Positions 31,652-41,270 of a stretch of DNA of 64,000 nt are shown here, piece after piece. The position numbers and the translations under genes are program-made. The stretch comes from Bacillus_I endophytica_A (GTDB lineage: Bacteria > Bacillota > Bacilli > Bacillales > Bacillaceae_H): contig NZ_JALAMS010000015.1 of the NCBI RefSeq assembly GCF_026790145.1, forward strand, positions 186,001 through 250,000, written 5' to 3'. Under the pieces are notes generated by a model. That model was not told the origin of the DNA and ran no database searches. It saw only the letters and a list, made by a program, of their open reading frames with translations. Numbering within the stretch: the first letter of the stretch is position 1; the number at the start of each line of letters is the position of its first letter.

Positions 31652-32993
31652 TCTCACCACTCCTTATGTCTTCTACAAGACAATCAATGGACCCATCTTT
31701 CAAGCGTAGCGTTACCGTTTCACCTTTTGCTACACCTTTTGTGCTTTTCACGAGCTTTTCTTCTTCATTGTATACAAGGCTATATCCTCGCTCCATAATC
31801 TTTAACGGACTGAGCGCATTTAGCTTTGCCATCTGAGAAGACAACAACATCTTTTTAGCATTCAACACTGTTGTTATATCTTTTTGTAATAAGCGTGTTA
31901 AACGTTCTCGTTCTCTGTCAGCTTCTTTTAACCTTGCGTATGGATGATGTGTAAGAAGACGACGCTTTATGTAAGAGAACTTTTCTTCCTTTCTCATAGC
32001 AATACGCTTACTTTCCTTATGTAAACGATCAAGCAAAAGATCCAATTGCTGCTCCTTTTGTTCTAGCAGCTTTGTTGGATATCGAAAAGCATACGACTTC
32101 TCTGTACGTTCTAAGCGCGTCTTTTTTGCGGTAATATGAGACGAAATTGCTCTTGTTAAGCGAATTTTCCGCTGGCTAATTCGTTCAAGTACCTCCGTTA
32201 AATTAGGCACAGCTAGTTCAGCTGCTGCAGTAGGAGTTGGAGCACGCATGTCAGCTACAAAATCAGCAATCGTGAAATCTGTTTCATGACCTACAGCTGA
32301 AATAATAGGAAGCGTTGACTCATATATAGCTCGGGCAACTTTTTCATCGTTAAATCCCCAAAGTTCTTCAATAGAACCACCGCCACGTCCGATAATCAGC
32401 ACATCCGCGTTTATATCCTTCGCTTTTTTAATTCCACTTACAATTGAAGCAGGAGCGCGATCACCTTGTACAAGAGCTGGAATTAAAATAATTTGAGCAA
32501 CAGGATATCTCCGTTTAATCGTTGTCATAATATCCCTTACAGCTGCTCCTGTTGGAGAGGTCACAACTCCAACGAGGTTAGGATAAAGAGGGAGAGGCTT
32601 TTTAATCCTAGGATCAAAAAGCCCTTCTCCCTCTAATTTGTTCTTCAGCTGCTCATAAGCAAGATGAAGACTTCCTACTCCGTCAGGCTGCATGTCGCGA
32701 ATATAAAGCTGATAATTGCCGCTTCCTTCGTAAACTGAAACTTCTCCCCTTGTAAGAACTTTCATACCGTTTTCAGGGGTAAAAGGCAAATTTTTATTTT
32801 GATTCGAAAACATCACAGCAGACATGCGGGCATGCTCGTCTTTTAAGGTAAAATACATATGCCCTCTGCTATGCTGTTTAAAATTTGAGATTTCCCCTTT
32901 CAGCCACACATCTTGCAAATGGGGATCAACGTCAAATTTTCGTTTGATATATTTCGTTAAAGCCGTAATTGTTAAAGGCTTTAATTCGCTCAT
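31644..32993 (-). CDS. xseA: exodeoxyribonuclease VII large subunit
   Basis: 449 aa. N-terminal OB-fold (TITALTKYIKRKFD, LKGEISNFKQHSRGHMYFTL), the catalytic core with IGRGGGSIEELWGFNDE and AVGHETDFTIADFVADMRAP, and a long C-terminal coiled coil that binds XseB. An AAGGGGGAAG ribosome binding site precedes the ATG. It is in an operon with folD upstream (18 nt) and xseB downstream. Confidence 0.96.
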   Translation of the reverse strand: MSELKPLTITALTKYIKRKFDVDPHLQDVWLKGEISNFKQHSRGHMYFTLKDEHARMSAVMFSNQNKNLPFTPENGMKVLTRGEVSVYEGSGNYQLYIRDMQPDGVGSLHLAYEQLKNKLEGEGLFDPRIKKPLPLYPNLVGVVTSPTGAAVRDIMTTIKRRYPVAQIILIPALVQGDRAPASIVSGIKKAKDINADVLIIGRGGGSIEELWGFNDEKVARAIYESTLPIISAVGHETDFTIADFVADMRAPTPTAAAELAVPNLTEVLERISQRKIRLTRAISSHITAKKTRLERTEKSYAFRYPTKLLEQKEQQLDLLLDRLHKESKRIAMRKEEKFSYIKRRLLTHHPYARLKEADRERERLTRLLQKDITTVLNAKKMLLSSQMAKLNALSPLKIMERGYSLVYNEEEKLVKSTKGVAKGETVTLRLKDGSIDCLVEDIRSGENE

Positions 32994-33011
32994 GACACTT
33001 CCCCCTTGTTA

Positions 33012-33863
33012 TTAAGAACGAACGCGAGCTTTTGCTGACTGGATTGTATTTTCTAAAAGCATTGTAATTGTCATCGGACCTACTCCACCTGGAACAGGTG
33101 TAATAGCACCAGCAACTTCTTTTACTTCTTCAAAATCTACGTCTCCACAAAGCTTTCCATCTACGCGGTTAATTCCAACATCAATCACAACCGCTCCTTC
33201 TTTTACATCTTGAGCTTTAACAAAGTTTGGAATTCCAACCGCAACAATTAGGATATCTGCATCTCTTGTGTGCTTTTGCATGTTTTGTGTTCTAGAGTGA
33301 CAGTATGTTACCGTTGCATTTTCATTTAAGAATAATTGTCCAACAGGTTTCCCAACAATATTGCTGCGCCCAATCACAACAACGTGTTTTCCAGATACTT
33401 CAATACCTGTTTTTCTAACCATTTCTAATACGCCATGTGGAGTACATGGCAAGAATGTTTCTTGACCAATCATCATTTTACCAACGCTGATTGGATGAAA
33501 ACCATCAACGTCCTTTTTAGGAGAAATGCGCTCGATGACAGCATCTTCATTAATATGTTTTGGAAGTGGAAGCTGAACTAAAATTCCATCAATTGCATCA
33601 TCTTCATTTAACTTGTCAATATGACCAAGTAGTTCTTCTTCTGATACTGTATCTGGAAGTTTGATTGAAACCGAATGAATACCTGTATTTTCACAAGCGC
33701 GATGTTTACTGCGTACATATGTTTCTGAAGCAGGGTCTTGTCCAACTAATATAACAGCTAAGCCTGGTTTAACTCCTTGCTCCTTTAGCATTTCAACTTC
33801 TTTTTTCATACTTTCTCGCTTCTCACTTGCTAGTTCTTTACCATTAATTAATTGTGCACTCAT
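33012..33863 (-). CDS. folD: bifunctional methylene-THF dehydrogenase/cyclohydrolase FolD
   Basis: 283 aa. Signatures YVRSKHRACENTGI (with the catalytic Lys), CTPHGVLEM, the NADP-binding loop VVIGRSNIVGKPVGQL and PVPGGVGPMTITML. It interconverts 5,10-methylene- and 10-formyl-tetrahydrofolate. It is followed 18 nt later by xseA; the 74 nt upstream to nusB may contain a promoter. Confidence 0.97.
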   Translation of the reverse strand: MSAQLINGKELASEKRESMKKEVEMLKEQGVKPGLAVILVGQDPASETYVRSKHRACENTGIHSVSIKLPDTVSEEELLGHIDKLNEDDAIDGILVQLPLPKHINEDAVIERISPKKDVDGFHPISVGKMMIGQETFLPCTPHGVLEMVRKTGIEVSGKHVVVIGRSNIVGKPVGQLFLNENATVTYCHSRTQNMQKHTRDADILIVAVGIPNFVKAQDVKEGAVVIDVGINRVDGKLCGDVDFEEVKEVAGAITPVPGGVGPMTITMLLENTIQSAKARVRS

Positions 33864-33937
33864 TGATCATTCTCTCCTTCTCTGTCATCTCTGTATGTTG
33901 TTTTATAACTTTATTTTAAATCTTTTATAAAAGATTT

Positions 33938-34327
33938 TTAACTATTTGATGCTGAGATTTTAGATAATACGCCATTGATAAAACGACCTGATTGATCATC
34001 GCCAAACGTCTTTGCAAGTTCGATGGCTTCATTAATGCTTACATTTTTGGGAATGTCTTCTTCATATTTCATTTCATAAACCGCAAGTCTTAAAATAATA
34101 CGGTCAACGTTCGCTAGACGATCTAGCGTCCATTTTTCAAGGTTTGCGCTAATCAAGCTGTCAATCTCTTCTTTGTTTTCTGACACCCCAAGAACAAGCT
34201 GACGTAAAAACGCATCAACCGCTTCCTCTTCTACTACATTGTCAATAGCTTCTTCGGGGCTATTTTGGCCAATCTCACATTGAAAAAGAGCTTGAAGCGC
34301 TTTTTCCCTTGCTGTACGTCTTTTCAT
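33938..34327 (-). CDS. nusB: transcription antitermination factor NusB
   Basis: 129 aa, all-helical NusB fold: RRTAREKALQALFQCEIG, LILRLAVYEMKYEEDIP and the C-terminal SINEAIELAKTFG. It binds boxA RNA with S10 in rRNA antitermination. Between yqhY and folD as in B. subtilis. Confidence 0.95.
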   Translation of the reverse strand: MKRRTAREKALQALFQCEIGQNSPEEAIDNVVEEEAVDAFLRQLVLGVSENKEEIDSLISANLEKWTLDRLANVDRIILRLAVYEMKYEEDIPKNVSINEAIELAKTFGDDQSGRFINGVLSKISASNS

Positions 34328-34475
34328 AAATAGGTATACTCCTTTTTTAACTTATCCAATTATCATATCCTGATAATAGCATAGTTTCCTACCGCGAGTA
34401 CATAACGTATCCACGTATTGTTATTTTCCGAATCTTCACAGAAATGAGAATTGGAAACAACAAGAAAGAAACTCG

Positions 34476-34506
34476 CAAAAAAGCTGCTCTTATTGTAAGA
34501 GCAGCT
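34476..34506 (-). terminator. yqhY terminator
   Basis: On the minus strand: AGCTGCTCTTA-CAA-TAAGAGCAGCT followed by TTTTTGCG, just after the yqhY stop. Confidence 0.85.
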
Positions 34507-34512
34507 CCTTCA

Positions 34513-34917
34513 TTAGATAGAATCAATCTCTTCTTCCTTTTGAGGAGATTCAAAGATTACGCCCACGATATGAACGTTAACTTCTGCTAATTCGAGTGCT
34601 GTCATATTTTTCAACGCTTCTCGAATATTATCTTGAACTTGACTTGCAACCGTTGGAATAGAAACGCCATAGTTCATAGAGCAGAACACATCAATTTTAA
34701 TGCCTTCTTCACTAAGCTCTACTTTGACGCCTTTGCCGTGATTCTTTTTCCCAAGCTTCTCAACAACGCCAGACGCAAAGTTTCCGCGCATTTGGCCAAC
34801 GCCTGCTACTTCAGATGCGGCAATACCTGCGATAACTTCAATCACTTCAGGAGCGATTTCTACTTTCCCTAACGCATTTTCATTTTCTCCCATATCTAAC
34901 ACATGATTTTCGTTCAT
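34513..34917 (-). CDS. yqhY: Asp23/Gls24 family protein YqhY
   Basis: 134 aa with the Asp23/DUF322 core (GKVEIAPEVIEVIAGIAASE, GVSIPTVASQVQDNIREAL, VNVHIVGVIFE). In Firmicutes yqhY is co-located with accBC, and its loss has been linked to unbalanced acetyl-CoA carboxylase activity. Here it follows accC by 20 nt and ends the acc operon. Confidence 0.93.
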   Translation of the reverse strand: MNENHVLDMGENENALGKVEIAPEVIEVIAGIAASEVAGVGQMRGNFASGVVEKLGKKNHGKGVKVELSEEGIKIDVFCSMNYGVSIPTVASQVQDNIREALKNMTALELAEVNVHIVGVIFESPQKEEEIDSI

Positions 34918-34937
34918 AGGCTATTCCTCCTTGAGAA

Positions 34938-36293
34938 TTACTTACTTTTCATTACCTCATGTTCTTCTAGAAACTTCGTATTAAATTCCCCTTCAATGAA
35001 TTTCTCATGTTGAAATAAATTTAAATGAAACGGAATTGTTGTATCTACGCCTTCAATAACAAACTCGCTTAGAGCTCTTCTCATTCTTGCAACAGCTTCT
35101 TCGCGCGTTGGAGCGTGAACAATTAATTTAGCAATCATTGAATCGTAGAAAGGCGGAATTTTATACCCTGAGTATACCGCAGAATCAACACGAACGCCAA
35201 AACCGCCTGGAGGAAGATACATATTGATTTCCCCTGGAGATGGCATGAAGTTTTTCGCTGGGTTTTCAGCATTGATACGGCACTCAATTGCCCATCCAGA
35301 AAATGTAACGTCTTCTTGCGTATACGAGAGCTTCTCATGGTTTGCCACTTTGATTTGCTCTTTAATTAAGTCAATACCTGTTACCATTTCTGTCACAGGA
35401 TGTTCAACTTGGATACGCGTGTTCATTTCCATGAAATAGAACTTTCTTTCACGGTAGTCATAGATAAATTCCACTGTTCCAGCCCCTCTATATTGAACAG
35501 CTTGTGCTGCTTTAACAGCAGCTTCTCCCATTTTCGCACGCATTTCTCCATCAAGGGCTGGAGAAGGCGTTTCTTCAACTAATTTTTGAAGACGGCGTTG
35601 AATACTGCAATCACGTTCACCAAGGTGAATGGTATTACCAAATTCATCTGCCAACACTTGGATTTCAACGTGGCGGAAGTCTTCGATATACTTTTCTAAA
35701 TAAACCCCTGGGTTTCCAAATGCTGTTGCGGCTTCTTGCTGTGTAATCTCTACACCTTTTCTTAAAGAAGATTCGTCACGCGCAACACGGATTCCTTTTC
35801 CGCCTCCGCCTGCTGTTGCTTTAATAATTACAGGATACCCAATTTCCTCTGCAATTGTAACTGCATCTTCCACACTTTCAATAATTCCTTGAGATCCAGG
35901 TACAATCGGTACACCTGCTTCACGCATTGTTTCTCTTGCCACATCTTTTGTACCCATTTTTGAAATGGACTCTGATGTTGGTCCAACAAACGTTACGTTA
36001 CACTCACGGCAAAGCTCAGCAAAGTCAGCGTTCTCAGATAAAAATCCGTAACCAGGGTGAATCGCATCACATCCTGTAAGCATTGCAACACCCATGATAT
36101 TTGTGAAATTTAAGTAACTGTCTTTTGAAGCGGTAGGACCTACACAATATGCTTCATCAGCAAGACGAACGTGCAGTGACTCTTTATCTGCTTCTGAATA
36201 AATCGCAACAGACTCGACATTTAATTCTTTACATGCACGGATAATTCTTACGGCAATTTCTCCGCGGTTCGCAATAAGCAATTTTTTTATCAT
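34938..36293 (-). CDS. accC: acetyl-CoA carboxylase, biotin carboxylase subunit
   Basis: 451 aa. ATP-grasp enzyme: KKLLIANRGEIAVRIIRACK at the N-terminus, the glycine-rich loop IIKATAGGGGKGIRVA, HLGERDCSIQRRLQK and the MEMNTRIQVEHPVTE active-site block. It carboxylates biotin on AccB for malonyl-CoA synthesis. AccB lies 13 nt upstream in the operon. Confidence 0.97.
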   Translation of the reverse strand: MIKKLLIANRGEIAVRIIRACKELNVESVAIYSEADKESLHVRLADEAYCVGPTASKDSYLNFTNIMGVAMLTGCDAIHPGYGFLSENADFAELCRECNVTFVGPTSESISKMGTKDVARETMREAGVPIVPGSQGIIESVEDAVTIAEEIGYPVIIKATAGGGGKGIRVARDESSLRKGVEITQQEAATAFGNPGVYLEKYIEDFRHVEIQVLADEFGNTIHLGERDCSIQRRLQKLVEETPSPALDGEMRAKMGEAAVKAAQAVQYRGAGTVEFIYDYRERKFYFMEMNTRIQVEHPVTEMVTGIDLIKEQIKVANHEKLSYTQEDVTFSGWAIECRINAENPAKNFMPSPGEINMYLPPGGFGVRVDSAVYSGYKIPPFYDSMIAKLIVHAPTREEAVARMRRALSEFVIEGVDTTIPFHLNLFQHEKFIEGEFNTKFLEEHEVMKSK

Positions 36294-36306
36294 AATTGAT
36301 CTCCCT

Positions 36307-36798
36307 TTATTCTGGTTTAACTAAGAAAAGTGGTTGACCATATTCTACAAGCTGACCATTTTCAACAAGTATTTCAACGATTTCACCTGTTACTTCAGCC
36401 TCAATTTCGTTGAATAGTTTCATCGCTTCCACAATACAAACTACGCTATCTTGTTTAACTTTGGTTCCCGTTTGAACATATGGACCTGCTTCTGGTGAAG
36501 AAGAATTATAAAAAGTTCCAACCATTGGTGATGTAATTTTATGAAGGTTGCTCTCTTCTTTTTTCTCTTCTGTATGTACCGGTTGTTGTGGTTCATTTTG
36601 TTGCACAACAGGCTGCACTGATGGCTGAGCCGGTGTTTGTTGAACAGGCTGTTCCTGAATAACTACTTTCTGTTGTGCTGCAAGAGCACCCTTCTTTTTT
36701 AACTTAATTTTTGATCCTTCATGCTCGTACATAAATTCTTCGATAGATGACTGATCAACAAGGCGAATAATTTCGCGAATCTCTTGAATTTTTAACAT
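36307..36798 (-). CDS. accB: biotin carboxyl carrier protein of acetyl-CoA carboxylase
   Basis: About 163 aa. N-terminal helix (MLKIQEIREIIRLVDQSS), a Gln/Pro-rich linker (QEQPVQQTPAQPSVQP) and a C-terminal biotinyl domain with the biotinylation Lys in CIVEAMKLFNEIEA. The start at MLKIQEI is preferred over an ATG seven codons upstream by homology and by GGAGTG about 9 nt away. Confidence 0.96.
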   Translation of the reverse strand: MLKIQEIREIIRLVDQSSIEEFMYEHEGSKIKLKKKGALAAQQKVVIQEQPVQQTPAQPSVQPVVQQNEPQQPVHTEEKKEESNLHKITSPMVGTFYNSSSPEAGPYVQTGTKVKQDSVVCIVEAMKLFNEIEAEVTGEIVEILVENGQLVEYGQPLFLVKPE

Positions 36799-37004
36799 CT
36801 CTGTTACACTCCATTTCATCGACTAGTGAATACTTAACATCATACGCTAACTGTCCTTAAAATTTCAACAGCCGTATGCTTTTGACAACCGTCCTTTTCT
36901 ATTTTAAGTAAACTTCTTTTCTTTGACAATGTACTAGTTATTACCTAGTGTTATCATTAACTATTATATTTCAGTCTTGCTTCGGATGCAAAATAAGTTC
37001 AAAT

Positions 37005-37034
37005 AAAAAAAGGCGACAGAAGTCGCCTTTTTTT
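37005..37034 (-). terminator. spoIIIA operon terminator
   Basis: AAAAAAAGGCGAC-agaa-GTCGCCTTTTTTT directly after spoIIIAH. It separates the sporulation operon from the acc operon. Confidence 0.88.
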
Positions 37035-37040
37035 ATTTCA

Positions 37041-37619
37041 TTATTTAACAGGCTCAAATTCTACCGCTACTTTCTTAGCTCCAATTTCTTGCGTCACGAT
37101 ATTCATAATTTCATTTGCTTGTTTTTTGCTATCTTCTTTTGATTTTACAACGATACGTACCCCATTATCTTCAGCGCGTACAAGGGCATCCTCATACCCT
37201 TTTTCTTTGATTAATGTTTCAATTGTTTGCTCTTTTTCATTGAGTTTTGAAAGTTCTTCTACTTTGTCCTTTGCTTCACTTTTCTCTTCTACTGAAGCCT
37301 CATTTGATGCGACAACGTCCTCAAGTTTCTCAATTTCTTTACTTCTCTCGTCTGTAATTTGCATGCGCATCGCCAAAAATTGGTCTTCATTTTCCACAGT
37401 TGAAACAACTGTTTCACCGTTTTTCTCTGTTGTTGAAGCTCCCTTTTGCTCTGTTTCTTTATCCGTTTGCTTTGCGCTCTCTTTTTCTTTACTTTCTTCT
37501 TTATCTGTAAAAGCGACGTTATCACTCTGTGGGCTTGGAGACGTAATATAATAAACAGATAAAACAACAACTAAGCTAAGCATTGTTAATAACCAAACGG
37601 TTTGTTTTTTCAGCAACAT
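37041..37619 (-). CDS. spoIIIAH: SpoIIIAH, mother-cell channel protein
   Basis: 192 aa. One N-terminal membrane segment (VWLLTMLSLVVVLSVYYI), a low-complexity Lys/Glu/Thr linker, and a C-terminal YscJ/FliF-like ring-building domain (EEKSEAKDKVEELSKLNEKE, GVRIVVKSKEDSKKQANEI). It meets forespore SpoIIQ across the intermembrane space to form the feeding-tube channel. Last gene of the operon, 5 nt after spoIIIAG. Confidence 0.95.
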   Translation of the reverse strand: MLLKKQTVWLLTMLSLVVVLSVYYITSPSPQSDNVAFTDKEESKEKESAKQTDKETEQKGASTTEKNGETVVSTVENEDQFLAMRMQITDERSKEIEKLEDVVASNEASVEEKSEAKDKVEELSKLNEKEQTIETLIKEKGYEDALVRAEDNGVRIVVKSKEDSKKQANEIMNIVTQEIGAKKVAVEFEPVK

Positions 37620-37624
37620 AAAAT

Positions 37625-38290
37625 TTAATCCCCCTTCGTCTTTTTAGGCGTGACTGCCACGCGATGACTTGGAACATCAAGTACTCTCGTAACTGCGTCC
37701 ACAACCGACTTTTTCACTTTTATATTATCAGCTCCCTTCGCAACGACAAGAACGCCCCTAATATCAGGTTTTAGTGTTTTTACAACAACGGGCTGTTCCT
37801 TATCACCGTTACGAACAATAACGAGCTGTTGATCCACTGAGTTATCTTCAATATTCCTTGTACCGCCTTCACGATCATTTTCTTCTGTTGTTTGACTTTG
37901 GTTTACTGTGTTATGCTCATAAACTTTCTCTTCTGTAGCATCAACATTTACAAATACTTGCACATTATCAACGCCAATCATACTTTCTAGCACATCTGTA
38001 AGTTCTGCTTCGTATTTTTTTTCATAGTCTGAAATTGTTCTAGCCTGCTTTTCTTTTCCACTTCCAAACGTTTCTACTTCCTCTGTTTCTTGTTGGCTAT
38101 CTCCTGAGCCTTTCGTTTCAACGGCGTCTAGTTTTGTTGTTGAGCTTTGAAAATTCCCATAGAGCATGACAAAAACCCCAGCGGCCAAAAGTAAAATCAC
38201 ATATGCAAGCTTGCGGTTTTTCTTAGGTGGATCTGAAGAAGATAGTCTCGCTAAGAAGTTCTTTTTCTTGTTGCTCTCCTTATCGCTCAT
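37625..38290 (-). CDS. spoIIIAG: SpoIIIAG, ring-forming channel protein
   Basis: 221 aa. A Lys-rich cytoplasmic start, one membrane helix (LAYVILLLAAGVFVMLYG), and a large extracytoplasmic domain that forms a ring in the SpoIIIA-IIQ complex (VLESMIGVDNVQVFVNVDAT, IRGVLVVAKGADN). The start overlaps spoIIIAF by 11 nt. Confidence 0.94.
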   Translation of the reverse strand: MSDKESNKKKNFLARLSSSDPPKKNRKLAYVILLLAAGVFVMLYGNFQSSTTKLDAVETKGSGDSQQETEEVETFGSGKEKQARTISDYEKKYEAELTDVLESMIGVDNVQVFVNVDATEEKVYEHNTVNQSQTTEENDREGGTRNIEDNSVDQQLVIVRNGDKEQPVVVKTLKPDIRGVLVVAKGADNIKVKKSVVDAVTRVLDVPSHRVAVTPKKTKGD

Positions 38291-38915
38291 CTGCTTCTCC
38301 TCCTCCCATTGTGACTATAATTTGTTTTTTATCCATATCCCATTTTTTAGAAAGAAAACTTTGTACTTTCTTTAGCTTCTCGTCGTTTTCTGTTTTCTCT
38401 TTTTTAATAGGTTCCGACGTATTAATGGAAACAACTTCAACTTCTGAGACTGATGCTGTATGCTTATTCTCCTTTGGCTGAACAGACAGAGAGATGGAAC
38501 TAATATTTTCAAAACTTTTTTCACCTTTCTCGTCTTTCATATGAACTTCTACGCCTGAAACTTCTACTCCATACTCCTTCACCAACTCCTCTTTTACTCC
38601 CTCTTCTAGTTGGACAGCCATCTGTTCTAAAATATATGCATCTTGTGACGCTTGTATTTCTTTTTTCTTTAAATCTAGCAAATTTTTTGAAGAGTTTTCT
38701 TGAGAGATAGAAGAAGAGTTAATGGCGGTAAACAGTTTATCAACGTTCACTTTGAATATGCTGAAAACAGGTGTCAAAATAATAAGCATAAGAAGTAGAC
38801 CAATAACCATCTTTGCGTACTTCTGCATAGATGAGCTTGGTAACAACAGATCAATAATGGTAGCAAGCAAGATAAACAGAATAATATTTGTAACCCATTC
38901 TGTTAACGCTCCCAT
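38280..38915 (-). CDS. spoIIIAF: SpoIIIAF
   Basis: 211 aa. Two N-terminal membrane helices (NIILFILLATIIDLLLPS and KMVIGLLLMLIILTPVFSI) then a soluble domain in the intermembrane space with a ring-building-like fold (VQLEEGVKEELVKEYGV). AAGGAGGGTG lies before the ATG at MGALTEW; two upstream in-frame codons overlap the site. Component of the SpoIIIA channel. Confidence 0.92.
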   Translation of the reverse strand: MGALTEWVTNIILFILLATIIDLLLPSSSMQKYAKMVIGLLLMLIILTPVFSIFKVNVDKLFTAINSSSISQENSSKNLLDLKKKEIQASQDAYILEQMAVQLEEGVKEELVKEYGVEVSGVEVHMKDEKGEKSFENISSISLSVQPKENKHTASVSEVEVVSINTSEPIKKEKTENDEKLKKVQSFLSKKWDMDKKQIIVTMGGGEADER

Positions 38916-38926
38916 CAACACCCTCC

Positions 38927-40099
38927 TTATCTGACCATCATCGTAATATTACTTGCAGTAATAACAAGCGTAATACATAAGAAAAACATTAAAGAAACAA
39001 CAGCAAGAGCAGCAAAAATATAAATAACGCTTCTGCTAATGATACTCAAACAGGAGATGATTGGTCCTCCTCCAACAGGCTGGATCAGAGCTGCAGCAAG
39101 CTTGTAAATAATCGCAATTGAAAGGAGTTTAAGAGCAGGAAAAGCTGTAATAAAAAGTAAAATCGCTACTCCAACAAGGCCCACCGTATTTTTCAATAGA
39201 AGAGAGGCACTTAATACTGTATCTGTTGCATCTGTAAACATCCGTCCTACAACAGGAACAAAGTTTCCTGTAATAAATTTTGCGGTTCTCACAGTGATCC
39301 CATCTGCTACAGCCGAGCTTGTCCCCTGAACAGAAATAACGCCTAAAAAAATAGTGAGAAACCCACCAAGAACTCCAATACTCACATTTCTCATAAGCTG
39401 AGCAAGCTGTGTCACTTTGTATTGTTCTGAAATTGTACTTACAATGCTTAACAGGGCAGAAAGAAATAAAAGCGGCATTACAACATACTGAATAAGCAAT
39501 CCGCTTGTGTTCATAAGAAAAATAATAACTGGATGAAAAAAAGCAGCTGACATCACGCCTCCCGAAGAAGCCATAAGAGCTAGAAGAAGAGGAATAAGCG
39601 CGATAATGAAATGAATCATCGTCTGTATGGCTTCCGTTGCATATGAGATAGCAATGTGGAAGCTATTTAAAGCAATAACAATAAGCACAAGATAAACAAG
39701 TGCATAAGCTACTTTACTAACGGTTGTTTTCTCAAATGCATTCTGAAGATTCTGGAGGAATACGCAAAAGATTGTGAGCATAATGAGCGTACCGAGGAGT
39801 TTTCCATTTGCAATAATTTCGTGAAGAAAGAACTTCATAAGCCCTTTCAACCACTCCTCTAGCGAAAGTTCTTTGTCTCCTTTCAAAAACTCGACAAGAC
39901 TTCCTTTCTGACTTTCCGGCAAAAAACCACCATACTCTGTCATGATATTATTCCAAAACCCTTTTATCTCATCAATGCCAAGCTGATCCACTTGTTTATC
40001 TACCATTTCATCAGCATTTGGAAAAGCTTGTACACTGTCAGGTAGAAAAAAAAGAAAAAGCAGCAATACTAAACAAAATAAGCTTTTTTTCTTTTTCAT
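38927..40099 (-). CDS. spoIIIAE: SpoIIIAE, multi-span membrane protein
   Basis: 390 aa. Signal peptide (SLFCLVLLLFLFFLPDSVQA), an extracytoplasmic stretch, then about seven to eight membrane helices. The EscU/FtsX-like core of the SpoIIIA secretion-type complex. Conserved blocks include LIPLLLALMASSGGVMSAA and VVGRMFTDATDTVLSAS. Needed for sigma-G activity in the forespore. Confidence 0.95.
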   Translation of the reverse strand: MKKKKSLFCLVLLLFLFFLPDSVQAFPNADEMVDKQVDQLGIDEIKGFWNNIMTEYGGFLPESQKGSLVEFLKGDKELSLEEWLKGLMKFFLHEIIANGKLLGTLIMLTIFCVFLQNLQNAFEKTTVSKVAYALVYLVLIVIALNSFHIAISYATEAIQTMIHFIIALIPLLLALMASSGGVMSAAFFHPVIIFLMNTSGLLIQYVVMPLLFLSALLSIVSTISEQYKVTQLAQLMRNVSIGVLGGFLTIFLGVISVQGTSSAVADGITVRTAKFITGNFVPVVGRMFTDATDTVLSASLLLKNTVGLVGVAILLFITAFPALKLLSIAIIYKLAAALIQPVGGGPIISCLSIISRSVIYIFAALAVVSLMFFLCITLVITASNITMMVR

Positions 40100-40122
40100 G
40101 TGCGCACCTCAATCCTCATTCA

Positions 40123-40509
40123 TTAGGTTGTTGGCAACATTGAAATAATGGTTTCAATCACAACTGTTAAGATTGGTATTGCCATTGATAAAATGAGGAT
40201 TTTCCCTCCTAACTCGATTTTTGAAGCAATGGAACCTTGTCCAGCATCTTTCGTAATTTGAGCGCCGAATTCAGCAATATAAGCAATCCCAATAATCTTT
40301 AAAATAGTTTCTACATATATAACATTGACCCCGGCTTGACGCGAAAGGACTTCAACCATTCCAATAATTTCGCTGATTTTATCAACGAGAAACAAGAAAA
40401 TAACGCAGCCAACAAATACAACAAGAAGAAAAGCGATGGAGGATTTTTGTTCTTTTAAAATAATCGTTAAAAACGTGGCAATTAAACCAAGGCCAACAAT
40501 TTGGATCAT
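40123..40509 (-). CDS. spoIIIAD: SpoIIIAD
   Basis: 128 aa with four predicted membrane helices; SpoIIIAC/AD family, with the conserved EFGAQITKDAGQGSIASKIE segment. AC and AD are related to small export-apparatus membrane subunits of type III secretion (FliQ-like). Strong GGAGGTG before the ATG. Confidence 0.94.
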   Translation of the reverse strand: MIQIVGLGLIATFLTIILKEQKSSIAFLLVVFVGCVIFLFLVDKISEIIGMVEVLSRQAGVNVIYVETILKIIGIAYIAEFGAQITKDAGQGSIASKIELGGKILILSMAIPILTVVIETIISMLPTT

Positions 40510-40530
40510 TTCAATCTCCCATCACCTCCT

Positions 40531-40737
40531 TTAGCCTTGAAAAAGGAATACAGATTTAATTTTTTGAAACAAGTCTTGTACAATTGACGCGACCATAAAC
40601 AAAATATAAATAAAACCAATGAGCGTAACCCAGTTTGCAAAATCTTTTTTGCCCATTTGTTCTAGAACGGTTACTAAAAAAGCAACGATAATGCCTACTC
40701 CGGCAATTTGAAAAATGGTATTGATGTCTACCCCCAT
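40531..40737 (-). CDS. spoIIIAC: SpoIIIAC
   Basis: 68 aa, two membrane helices separated by the conserved EQMGKKDFANWVTLIGF turn; the smallest SpoIIIA component. Starts MGVDINTIFQ after GGAGGATG; 20 nt upstream of spoIIIAD. Confidence 0.93.
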   Translation of the reverse strand: MGVDINTIFQIAGVGIIVAFLVTVLEQMGKKDFANWVTLIGFIYILFMVASIVQDLFQKIKSVFLFQG

Positions 40738-40757
40738 TTTGTTTCATCCTCCTACAG

Positions 40758-41270
40758 CTACAGTAATAAAATGACTAACAATAACCCTGTTAGGAACCCT
40801 AGGCTTTTCACCATCTTCTCGTAGCGCGTTTGCCTGTCAACAGCGTCTGCTTCCTCCCGCTCTAAATGGTTAAGTGTTAACACAATATGCTTTTGCTGTG
40901 AATACCGATCATGCTGTCCGAGCGTCTGTCCAAATTGTTTTAAAGCTTCTTTCTCCCCTTGCTTTAAAGCAGTTAGACGCCAATTTTCTTCTATACTAAG
41001 CAGCCAAGCCTCTCCAGCACTTTTTTGACCTTTTTCTAAATATGTTGCAAAAGAGTCAAAAAAGGAAGCGATTGGTTTTGGTACTTGTTCTGTTAATAAA
41101 CGGGCAATCTGTGGTAGAGGACGATGACTATACATAATTTCTGCCTCAAGTGATCTTAGAGCACTTTTAAGCTGGCGAAGCTGTTTTGGTCTTGCATTGA
41201 GCTGTTTTGCGAGATCAAATCCAAACCATGTTGTCGCAACTAAAATAAACAAAGCCCCAAAAAGTTTCAT
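40758..41270 (-). CDS. spoIIIAB: SpoIIIAB
   Basis: 170 aa, the B. subtilis length, with an N-terminal helix (LFGALFILVATTWFGFDLAK), a helical body (RSLEAEIMYSHRPLPQIARL) and a C-terminal helix (SLGFLTGLLLVILLL). Resembles a GspF-like platform protein. The start at MKLFGAL overlaps the end of spoIIIAA by 4 nt; in-frame sequence upstream lies inside spoIIIAA and is not coding. Confidence 0.93.
   Translation of the reverse strand: MKLFGALFILVATTWFGFDLAKQLNARPKQLRQLKSALRSLEAEIMYSHRPLPQIARLLTEQVPKPIASFFDSFATYLEKGQKSAGEAWLLSIEENWRLTALKQGEKEALKQFGQTLGQHDRYSQQKHIVLTLNHLEREEADAVDRQTRYEKMVKSLGFLTGLLLVILLL

Noticed and set aside
37126..37551. Long serine-rich plus-strand reading frame opposite spoIIIAH
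   Set aside because: It is the complement of the Lys/Glu-rich linker of spoIIIAH; composition and lack of a ribosome binding site mark it as a shadow.
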